Below, piece after piece: positions 1 through 5,341 of a DNA stretch of 6,119 bases. This stretch comes from Candidatus Zixiibacteriota bacterium (GTDB lineage Bacteria; Zixibacteria; MSB-5A5; GN15; FEB-12): positions 1-6,119 of the forward strand of contig JADFLZ010000141.1 in NCBI GenBank assembly GCA_022564135.1, in the 5' to 3' direction. Made by a program: the position numbers and the translations under genes. Numbering within the stretch: position 1 is the first letter of the stretch; the number at the start of each line of letters is the position of its first letter. The notes beneath the pieces are model-generated. The model was not told the DNA's origin and made no database searches. It worked only from the letters and a program-made list of their open reading frames with translations.

Positions 1-455
1 CTTGTCTCGCTATCTTCATTACGACTTCATGCGGCGACAAGGCTGTAACTCCCTATCAACCATCTGAAACTGAAACACAAATAATCGGCAATTGGTTATG
101 GCAAGAATCATGCGGAGGAATCGCCGGTACTTGCACCGACAGTTCTGCGTTCGGTAGTGAGGGTATTTCTTTCACCAAAGACGGCATATTTTATGCCTGG
201 TGCGATGTTTGCGATCCGCTTGAACTAGAATACAGCGTTGTGCGGAAGAAGTCATATATATACGGACCGGATACAATAGTGGATATGCTTGTGATAGGAA
301 GTACAAGTATGTTTTACCCACAACAGATAATAAGACATCTCGATGACAGTTCGCTAACGCTTGTGCAAGATTGTTTTGACTGTTATGAGAATTATTACTC
401 AAGGATTCGAACTACAGATCCAATTATAGTTGACCCGGGTGGTGTCGGCCCCTAG
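1..455 (+). CDS. Lipocalin/META-like lipoprotein, 5' end missing
   Basis: The frame beginning at base 3 is open from the window edge to TAG at 453-455, giving 150 visible residues. It starts inside a signal peptide: a hydrophobic stretch (LAIFITTSC) ends in a lipobox-like TTSC whose Cys codon is at 30-32, so the mature protein is probably lipid-anchored in the envelope. The body has the pattern of small FCB-group lipoproteins with a lipocalin/META-like beta fold: GNWLWQESCGGIAG (residues 29-42), then SFTKDGIFYAW (56-66), then a final strand SLTLVQDCFDCYENYYSRI (117-135). The mature part holds six cysteines, at 37, 44, 67, 70, 124 and 127. The conserved fold seems to end near residue 135. The last ~15 residues (TTDPIIVDPGGVGP) are encoded partly by GC-rich repeat sequence and look like read-through. 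No enzymatic function is indicated. The family assignment is from pattern only. Confidence 0.72.
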   Translation, partial: CLAIFITTSCGDKAVTPYQPSETETQIIGNWLWQESCGGIAGTCTDSSAFGSEGISFTKDGIFYAWCDVCDPLELEYSVVRKKSYIYGPDTIVDMLVIGSTSMFYPQQIIRHLDDSSLTLVQDCFDCYENYYSRIRTTDPIIVDPGGVGP

Positions 456-600
456 GCCGGGTGCCCCGGCTATTCATGGTGGGTTGCTGGGTCACCCTTC
501 GACCCCCTAGAAATACTAGGGACCAAGAAGGCAGGCTCAGGATGACGAATAGAAAGATGGATTCCCGCCTGACCCTTCGACAAGCTCAGGGTGACTAGTG
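434..600. repeat. Composite palindromic intergenic repeat
   Basis: This is a GC-rich stretch between two convergent genes, built from inverted repeats. GCCGGG/CCCGGC forms a 6-bp stem with a 3-nt loop at 456-470, and CCGGGTG occurs twice (435-441 and 457-463). Two versions of a palindromic element follow. The compact one is ctgacccttcga (569-580), caa, gctcagggtgac (584-595). The split one is gtcacccttcga (491-502), then 32 nt, then gctcaggatgac (535-546). The 32-nt insert carries its own perfect hairpin, ccctag-aaata-ctaggg (505-521). The compact element resembles the 'CTTCGACAAGCTCAGG' intergenic repeat I recall from many bacterial genomes. That it is multicopy in this genome is inferred, not shown. 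Confidence 0.65.
505..521. terminator. Hairpin between convergent genes, possible terminator
   Basis: A perfect 6-bp stem (ccctag/ctaggg) with loop aaata sits between the lipoprotein gene and the kamA-like gene, which converge here. No U-tract follows on either strand, so intrinsic termination is doubtful. It may simply be part of the repeat. Confidence 0.25.
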
Positions 601-624
601 AAAATTTGGGCTACTGGATAAGCG

Positions 625-1821
625 TTAATTCACGCGCTGTCTGATATCGCCGAAGTGGTCGGTGTCGCCGTTTTGTTCGTAATAATCGTTGTGATAACCA
701 TGAATCGGTTTTAACTGGTCGAGCCAGTAGGCCTTGTCATCACGATGGCAGACAATCATCCGTTGTTCGTCGCGCGGGTTTTTGGCGCGGTGATATTTGA
801 GATAAATATGCCTTTCGTCCACGCCGATAATTTCGATTTTGCCCGACTCGTGAGACATGGCATATTTCAGACGCTTCGACAGACCGGAGCATTTTTTCTT
901 GGCCTTTTCAATCTTCTGATATGCTTCGACTATCGGCACTTCAAAAGGCTCGTTGCCCTCGGTCGGTCTCCCCTGAAAAACATAATACTGCGGCACACCC
1001 ATATAAGAAAGTTCGTTCCACAGCTCGGCCATAACCTCGGGGTCATCGGAGATACCGCGGATAATCGGGTTCTGATTAACACAGATAACGCCGGATTCGA
1101 TGAGCATAGCAATTGCCTCGCGTGATTCCGGGGTCAGTTCGCGGGGATGGTCGTAGTGGCACATCATATAGATACGTTTTTCAGGCGTAGAATATTTCTT
1201 GAACAGCTCCATCAAGCCTGAGTCGTTGGTGAATCTAAAGGGATTAAAGGCCGGCATTTTGGAGCCTATTCTGATAATCTTGAGATGGTCAATCTCTCTT
1301 AGTGAGGCAAAGATTTTTTCTAACTTTGGCGTCTGTAAAATCATCGGGTCGCCGCCGGTTAAGAGCACATTGGTGACTTCCGGGTGATTTCTGATATATT
1401 CCAGGCCTGAGCTTATATCATAGGTGACTTCATCGTTATCGTTCATGAACAGCCGTTTGCGGAAACAATAGCGGCAATAGGCGCCGCAGACCTCGTTGAC
1501 CAGAAGCAAAACAGTGGTGCCGTATTTGTGCTGGACACCTTTTTCTACAGTAATAGATTCTTCGTTGGAGGCATCGAGAATCCCCCAGTCGTTTAGTTCC
1601 CGTTCATCGGGGATGACTAATCTGCGAATAGGGTCGTTGGGGTCTTTCCAGTCGATGAGCGAGACATAATAGTCATTGGTTCTGAAAGCAAACTTTTTGG
1701 CGACTTCTTTGAGCTTTGCTTTTTCAGCTTCAGGCAGCCCGGGCAGTTTGTCAATATTGAGAATATATTTGGCCCTTTTTCTTTTTACTGTGCCGTCTTT
1801 GATGGGGGGGCTTGAACTCAT
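625..1821 (-). CDS. KamA-family radical SAM aminomutase-like enzyme
   Basis: This 398-residue protein has the lysine 2,3-aminomutase fold: a radical SAM barrel that also binds PLP. CGAYCRYCFRKR holds the CxxxCxxC iron-sulfur motif (Cys112, 116, 119). LTGGDPM (154-160) and RIGSKMP (184-190) are family landmarks, and Lys328 in SHESGK falls at the PLP-lysine position (Lys337 of the Clostridium subterminale enzyme). Arg121 matches Arg134, which binds the substrate carboxylate. Aligned by eye without gaps over YYVFQGRPTEGN, Arg285 replaces Asp293, and Ala321 replaces Asp330; those two Asps hold the lysine side chain. The zinc cysteine is also lost (Asp260 for Cys268), as is the C-terminal CxCxxC. 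It therefore probably isomerises or modifies another amino acid, and calling it lysine 2,3-aminomutase would overstate the evidence. ATG follows a perfect AGGAGG by 8 nt. No acetyltransferase or EF-P gene lies beside it to suggest a pathway. Confidence 0.9.
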   Translation of the reverse strand: MSSSPPIKDGTVKRKRAKYILNIDKLPGLPEAEKAKLKEVAKKFAFRTNDYYVSLIDWKDPNDPIRRLVIPDERELNDWGILDASNEESITVEKGVQHKYGTTVLLLVNEVCGAYCRYCFRKRLFMNDNDEVTYDISSGLEYIRNHPEVTNVLLTGGDPMILQTPKLEKIFASLREIDHLKIIRIGSKMPAFNPFRFTNDSGLMELFKKYSTPEKRIYMMCHYDHPRELTPESREAIAMLIESGVICVNQNPIIRGISDDPEVMAELWNELSYMGVPQYYVFQGRPTEGNEPFEVPIVEAYQKIEKAKKKCSGLSKRLKYAMSHESGKIEIIGVDERHIYLKYHRAKNPRDEQRMIVCHRDDKAYWLDQLKPIHGYHNDYYEQNGDTDHFGDIRQRVN

Positions 1822-1829
1822 TTTTTGAG

Positions 1830-1835
1830 CCTCCT
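1830..1835 (-). promoter_or_regulatory. Shine-Dalgarno site of the kamA-like gene
   Basis: AGGAGG on the minus strand lies 8 nt before the ATG at 1821-1819. This perfect site fixes the start of the 398-residue product. Confidence 0.85.
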
Positions 1836-2007
1836 ATTTCTAAATTCAACAACTGTCAATTTCTTTTTTTGGAAGGTCACCGGTATTTTCGCTCCCGGAC
1901 GGTCGTCATTGGCCGCGGAATTTCCGTGATATTACCCAAGGCGTTAAACCTTCCAGTGGGGTTGACCATCTTCGGTCGTTAAAGAAGAATCAGGCCAGGT
2001 AGCTAAA

Positions 2008-2115
2008 TTGAAGCCCTTTGTTAATATTTGCCTGTCTATTGTTTTAATATACTATCCAACAGCCGCTCTGGCAAGCTTTGCGGCACAGAAATCAGCCAAA
2101 ACGAGGCTGATTTAG
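2008..2115 (+). CDS. Candidate 35-residue signal-peptide-like small ORF
   Basis: From TTG at 2008 to TAG at 2113-2115 the plus strand encodes a peptide shaped like an export signal. Lys2 comes first, then the hydrophobic stretch FVNICLSIVLIYY, then PTAALA followed by SF, which fits signal peptidase I (A-x-A before the cut). A short polar tail, AAQKSAKTRLI, completes it. A weak Shine-Dalgarno-like AGGTAG lies at 1997-2002, 5 nt before the TTG. A TTGACC / 17 nt / AAGAAT promoter-like pair is at 1962-1967 and 1985-1990. Its last codons form the 2089-2113 hairpin. It could be a small exported peptide, the surviving 5' end of a lost exported protein, or chance. No homologue is recognised, and the non-ATG start weakens the call. 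Confidence 0.2.
   Translation: MKPFVNICLSIVLIYYPTAALASFAAQKSAKTRLI
2089..2113. terminator. 9-bp hairpin, second in tandem after DUF2723 gene
   Basis: aaatcagcc and ggctgattt form a perfect 9-bp stem with a 7-nt loop. It lies downstream of the 2125-2153 hairpin in the direction of DUF2723 transcription. The stem's A/T ends give a short, weak U-run on either strand. It may be a back-up terminator or a 3'-end stabiliser. Confidence 0.4.
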
Positions 2116-2124
2116 AAGTTATCC

Positions 2125-2153
2125 CTATGGGGTTAAGAGAGTTAACCCCATAG
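2125..2153 (-). terminator. 12-bp hairpin terminator after DUF2723 gene
   Basis: ctatggggttaa and ttaaccccatag form a perfect 12-bp stem with a 5-nt loop, starting 10 nt after the DUF2723 stop codon. The position fits a transcription terminator or a 3' RNA stabiliser. The minus strand continues with ggataacttct rather than a true U-tract, so intrinsic termination may be partial. Confidence 0.6.
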
Positions 2154-2163
2154 AGTTCTGATT

Positions 2164-4947
2164 TTAGCGGCGAATCGGGTCGATTTGGATACCGGTAGCC
2201 CCCAGTATCTGCCTCAGGAAGGGATCATCGAGATTTCGCTTATATTCCGAATGCATCAGGGCTGCTCTTTGAATCTGCTGATACTCTCTTTTTTGCTGCA
2301 GAACCGCCACTAATTTACGGAATGAATAGGTATTGTTGGCGTTGGCCTTAAATGCCTCCCAGAGAAGTGCCAGGCCATCTTCGTACAACAGCGCATTTCC
2401 GTGGCGTTTGCTAAGCTCGACTTTTATCAGCCCCAAATCCTGAGAATAAAACATGTTTTCGGGATTTGATGCAGTGTATGACCTGAGGGTATCATGAACA
2501 AGCTGCAGAATAGAATCCCCTTTGGTACTGTCTCCTCTGACATCATAAAGGCTGGTCAATAAAAGCGCCGTTTGCCAGTATTCCGGATAAACGCTGATCA
2601 TTTTCTCTGCCAATTTCAAAGCCCGGGTAGTATCTGCGCTTTTTAACAGAGCATCGTAAATGCGGATGGCGTTGACCCCCATGGTCACGTAGACACCGGT
2701 GGCATTGTCATCACGGTAGACCGAGGCGTCACTATAACCGTCGTACTCATATACGTTCATATAAAGGTCATAGCCCTTTTCAATATCGACAAGTCCTTCG
2801 GGCGGGTCACGGTCGAGTCTATAAACCACTCCGGTAGCAGTAGCCCGGCTTCTTAAGTTAAGAGGAGAAGCGGCATAGGGAGGGGAACTGAAATATATGG
2901 GGCTTTCCCATTTGTTTTCTAATACAATACGGTCAACCAGCATATCCTGGACTTTAACAATCTTACCATTGTAGCGGCTGGCCTGAAGATAGGTTTGACG
3001 ACGGTTCCGGGGAACATCAATGAACATCTTCTTGGGTCTGGATATCGTGCCGCCTGCTCCACTGGGATATTCTTCCCAGAGAATTTGGTCTTTGGAAAGA
3101 TTTATGGGCACACCAAAACGGTTTTGCTGCTGTTCGGCGTACCAGTCAGTATTGAGAAGCGACAGATTCACGACTCGAATATCCGTGCGATAGCCGTAAA
3201 CTTCCTGCAGGCACCAAAGCGGAAAAGTGTCGTTGTCACCGGAAGTAAACAAAATTGCGTTTTCGGCGCAGCTGTCTAAAATATTTGCCGCATACAGGTA
3301 CGGGATATTATTGTTTGAGCGATCATTATGGTGGTAGTTATGCCCCAGAGATATCCCGGGCAAGAGGGCTAAAATAGCAGAGGCATAGACGATTTTTTTG
3401 CCAAGTTCCGGTGAGGAAGCCGCCAGTTTGTCACGGATAAGCATTATCAGAGCTGAAATACCCATGCCCATGGCAATGCCAAAAAAGACAAAGGCCGGCG
3501 TAAAGAAATAGTCACGGTTGCGGACTTCCTGATAAGCGTCGGTGGTTCTAAAATCGTACTGGGTGCCGTCGGCAAAATTCATATAGAGCACCAGACCGGC
3601 TGAGCATATTAAGAAAAGCGTAAAAAATGGCAGACCAATTTCCAGCCGTTTTCTTATGGCCACAACCATGCCCAGTATTCCTAAAGAGAAGAAAACGCTC
3701 AAAAACAGCCAGCCGCCGGGAGAATACTGTTCTTCAAAATATGACCAGAAACCCATATTGGCGTGACGTCCGAACTGGTTTTCCCATTTGCCGCGCCGGT
3801 CAAACATGCGGTCTGTCATCGAAGTCTGTCCGTACTGTTTGCGGTCGAGGAAATCTATAAAAGTCTTATAACTGCGGGAGGGATTGTTCTCGTCGATGTT
3901 AGGGTTCTGCGTAGAGCGAATTGGTATATACAAATGCGATGACATACCGAGAAAGCCGACAAAGATGATAGCCAGCCCTGATTTCCAATGCAGGTTCCAT
4001 TTATATTTTGTAGCTAAGACTCCCAGCAAAGCCAGCAATAAAAAAGCAATCGGAGTTATCGTCAGGTACTTTTCAAAGCCTATCATCACAGTAGAGACCG
4101 AGGCAACCGCAATCAGCAAGGCCCAGTTGATACTTCTGTAAGTCAGACCGACTAAAATCATGCTGAAAACTGCTGATATGAGATAGAAATTTGTGGAGAT
4201 CTTGGCAATGTTGATACCTTCACCATGTTGGGCCATCACAAAAATTAGAAATATTTCGACTATTATGAAGCCGCAGATAAGCGCCCAGTCGCGTGTTGTG
4301 GCTTCTTTTTTTATTATAAAAAAGACTGCCGCAATCGGCACTACCAAAAATACCGTCATATGGGCGCCAATTCCCATAAGGGCCAGGTAAATAGCAAGAA
4401 TCATCAGCCGCTCGGCTTTGGCAGTGCCTCTGGCTTCAAAGTATTTCAAGGTCAGCCAGATGATAGCAACCGAAAGTGCCAGCGCCAGTCCGTAGACCTC
4501 TGCTTCTACAGAGTTAGCCCAGTTGGTCCGGCCAAAAGCTACAAACAGCCCCCCGGCAAAGCCTCCTATATAGGCGATCATTCGGTTGGCCTGCTCATCC
4601 CGTTTTTCACCAAAGAAATAACCGACCAGCCTGACTGTCAGCAAATAGCTGAAAAGGGCAGTAAAAGCCGAAGAAATCACAGAGATGTAGGTAATTCTGT
4701 ATGAGATATCATCCACAAAAGGAATCAACGAAATTACCCTGCCCAGCAGGATAAAAACCGGAGTTCCCGGCGGATGGGGGATTCCCAGAATATAAGCGCA
4801 GGCAATGAATTCGCCACAGTCCCAGAAGGCCAGAGTGGGCTGGACTGTCAGGGCATAGACCACAAAAGAGAGCAAAAATACTACTGCGCCTATAAAAGCA
4901 TTGGTGCGGTCAAATTTTTCTCCGTCAGGTAGCACAGATATGGACAA
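2164..4947 (-). CDS. DUF2723 (TMEM260-like) polytopic membrane protein
   Basis: This 927-residue integral membrane protein belongs to the DUF2723 family. The family is related to eukaryotic TMEM260, a GT-C-type protein O-mannosyltransferase. The first helix (about 19-37) is followed by the family signature FWDCGEFIACAYILGIPHPP (41-60) and GTPVFILLGR; Asp43 and Glu46 are in the acidic motif typical of GT-C first loops. I count about 14 hydrophobic segments to residue 536, with a large exposed loop around 345-410 (QYGQTSMTDRMFDRRGKW). The C-terminal soluble part carries the second signature, FTSGDNDTFPLWCLQEVYG (567-585) then LSLLNTDWY (595-603), and ends in TPR-like helices (about 765-905). 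It probably transfers sugar from a lipid-linked donor to an envelope or secreted target, but donor and acceptor are unknown for bacterial members. It starts at TTG, 5 nt after a perfect AGGAGG. No in-frame ATG is as well placed. Confidence 0.93.
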   Translation of the reverse strand: MSISVLPDGEKFDRTNAFIGAVVFLLSFVVYALTVQPTLAFWDCGEFIACAYILGIPHPPGTPVFILLGRVISLIPFVDDISYRITYISVISSAFTALFSYLLTVRLVGYFFGEKRDEQANRMIAYIGGFAGGLFVAFGRTNWANSVEAEVYGLALALSVAIIWLTLKYFEARGTAKAERLMILAIYLALMGIGAHMTVFLVVPIAAVFFIIKKEATTRDWALICGFIIVEIFLIFVMAQHGEGINIAKISTNFYLISAVFSMILVGLTYRSINWALLIAVASVSTVMIGFEKYLTITPIAFLLLALLGVLATKYKWNLHWKSGLAIIFVGFLGMSSHLYIPIRSTQNPNIDENNPSRSYKTFIDFLDRKQYGQTSMTDRMFDRRGKWENQFGRHANMGFWSYFEEQYSPGGWLFLSVFFSLGILGMVVAIRKRLEIGLPFFTLFLICSAGLVLYMNFADGTQYDFRTTDAYQEVRNRDYFFTPAFVFFGIAMGMGISALIMLIRDKLAASSPELGKKIVYASAILALLPGISLGHNYHHNDRSNNNIPYLYAANILDSCAENAILFTSGDNDTFPLWCLQEVYGYRTDIRVVNLSLLNTDWYAEQQQNRFGVPINLSKDQILWEEYPSGAGGTISRPKKMFIDVPRNRRQTYLQASRYNGKIVKVQDMLVDRIVLENKWESPIYFSSPPYAASPLNLRSRATATGVVYRLDRDPPEGLVDIEKGYDLYMNVYEYDGYSDASVYRDDNATGVYVTMGVNAIRIYDALLKSADTTRALKLAEKMISVYPEYWQTALLLTSLYDVRGDSTKGDSILQLVHDTLRSYTASNPENMFYSQDLGLIKVELSKRHGNALLYEDGLALLWEAFKANANNTYSFRKLVAVLQQKREYQQIQRAALMHSEYKRNLDDPFLRQILGATGIQIDPIRR

Positions 4948-4958
4948 GTAAACCTCCT
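4948..4958 (-). promoter_or_regulatory. Shine-Dalgarno site deciding a TTG start
   Basis: On the minus strand AGGAGG (4958-4953) is followed by tttac and then TTG (4947-4945). The next possible start, GTG at codon 5, would be 17 nt away, which is too far. The DUF2723 protein therefore most likely starts at TTG. Confidence 0.75.
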
Positions 4959-5092
4959 AAAGCAGTCTTAATGCTTACCGATAAATATAAGTAGCCTATA
5001 ATTGGCCTAAGTAAATGTATCGAGTCTTTACGCACAACTCTAAAGTTGTACAAGTAGGGTTAATTGAAAGATTAAATAATAAAGGTTAAATT
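4948..5092. promoter_or_regulatory. Divergent intergenic promoter region
   Basis: This 145-bp AT-rich gap separates the starts of the DUF2723 gene (minus) and the small membrane gene (plus), so both promoters should lie here. A perfect inverted repeat, acaact-ctaa-agttgt (5034-5049), is a possible operator. A second one, aagca/tgctt (4960-4976), abuts the DUF2723 Shine-Dalgarno site. Several A/T hexamers could serve as -10 boxes on either strand, but no pair with good spacing stands out. Confidence 0.4.
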
Positions 5093-5341
5093 ATGTTTAT
5101 CTGGTGTTCAATTCTATTCGGACTTGGAATTCTGGCTTTCCTCGATTCTATTTTCAACATGGGTGATATATTCCGGCAGGTGAATTCGGTCTTCTTTATG
5201 CTCATATCTCTGGCGCTTTTAATTCGGACAACTACCAAGATGAAAACAAAGAGCAAAGAAAATTACGAAAACCGGGTTTATAATCTGGAGCAGCAAGTGA
5301 AAATACTAAAAGAAGGCCGCGAAAAACTTCAGGAATATTAA
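5093..5341 (+). CDS. Small two-helix membrane protein with coiled-coil tail
   Basis: This 82-residue protein is not recognised as a named family. Residues 1-21 (MFIWCSILFGLGILAFLDSIF) and about 31-45 (NSVFFMLISLALLIR) are hydrophobic and probably form a membrane hairpin. A basic stretch follows (TTTKMKTKSK, 46-55), which would face the cytoplasm. Residues 58-80 are charged with spaced hydrophobics (YENRVYNLEQQVKILKEGRE), as in a short coiled coil. ATG at 5093 is preceded by AAAGG 7 nt upstream and by an in-frame TAA at 5087, so the start is firm. It is the only plus-strand gene in this half of the window, set between two minus-strand genes, and its stop overlaps that of the TPR gene. A small scaffold or partner for an envelope complex is possible but unproven. 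Confidence 0.7.
   Translation: MFIWCSILFGLGILAFLDSIFNMGDIFRQVNSVFFMLISLALLIRTTTKMKTKSKENYENRVYNLEQQVKILKEGREKLQEY

Larger units (their letters stand above)
1822..2163. other. 342-bp spacer: kamA-like leader, hairpins, tiny ORFs
   Basis: The spacer separates the end of the DUF2723 gene from the start of the kamA-like gene, both on the minus strand. Near the DUF2723 end it holds two strong hairpins (2125-2153 and 2089-2113). Towards the kamA-like gene, tggaaggt (1870-1877) and accttcca (1948-1955) can pair and enclose smaller inverted repeats, such as cgga-att-tccg around 1916-1926 and accg/cggt at 1879-1882/1900-1903. This could fold as a leader RNA, but I recognise no known riboswitch. Two very short ORFs lie here: a minus-strand ATG ORF of 30 codons (1877-1969) and a plus-strand TTG ORF of 35 codons (2008-2115). 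I could not pick a convincing promoter for the kamA-like gene. Confidence 0.5.

Noticed and set aside
172..402. Minus-strand open frame of 76 codons
   Set aside because: It is antisense to the lipoprotein frame, whose signal peptide and fold pattern are convincing. Its own translation shows no domain.
396..418. ggattcgaac, resembling the T-arm of a tRNA on the minus strand
   Set aside because: The flanking bases do not pair into a T-stem and there are no matching D-arm, anticodon arm or acceptor strands. It lies inside the lipoprotein frame.
745..1125. Plus-strand open frame of 126 codons
   Set aside because: It lies wholly inside the well-supported KamA-family gene on the other strand and has no ribosome site or recognisable domain.
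1804..1810. Seven-C tract at codons 5-7 of the kamA-like gene as a phase-variation switch
   Set aside because: The tract is short, the frame is intact, and there is no sign of an alternative downstream frame. It only marks a possible sequencing-error site.
1831..1859. TTGACA (minus strand, 1859-1854) as the -35 box of the kamA-like gene
   Set aside because: At 17-nt spacing the -10 position is TAGGAG, which is the Shine-Dalgarno site, so the transcript would lack a ribosome site.
4193..4704. Plus-strand open frames antisense to the membrane part of the DUF2723 gene
   Set aside because: They are shadows of the DUF2723 coding sequence, which has family signatures throughout.
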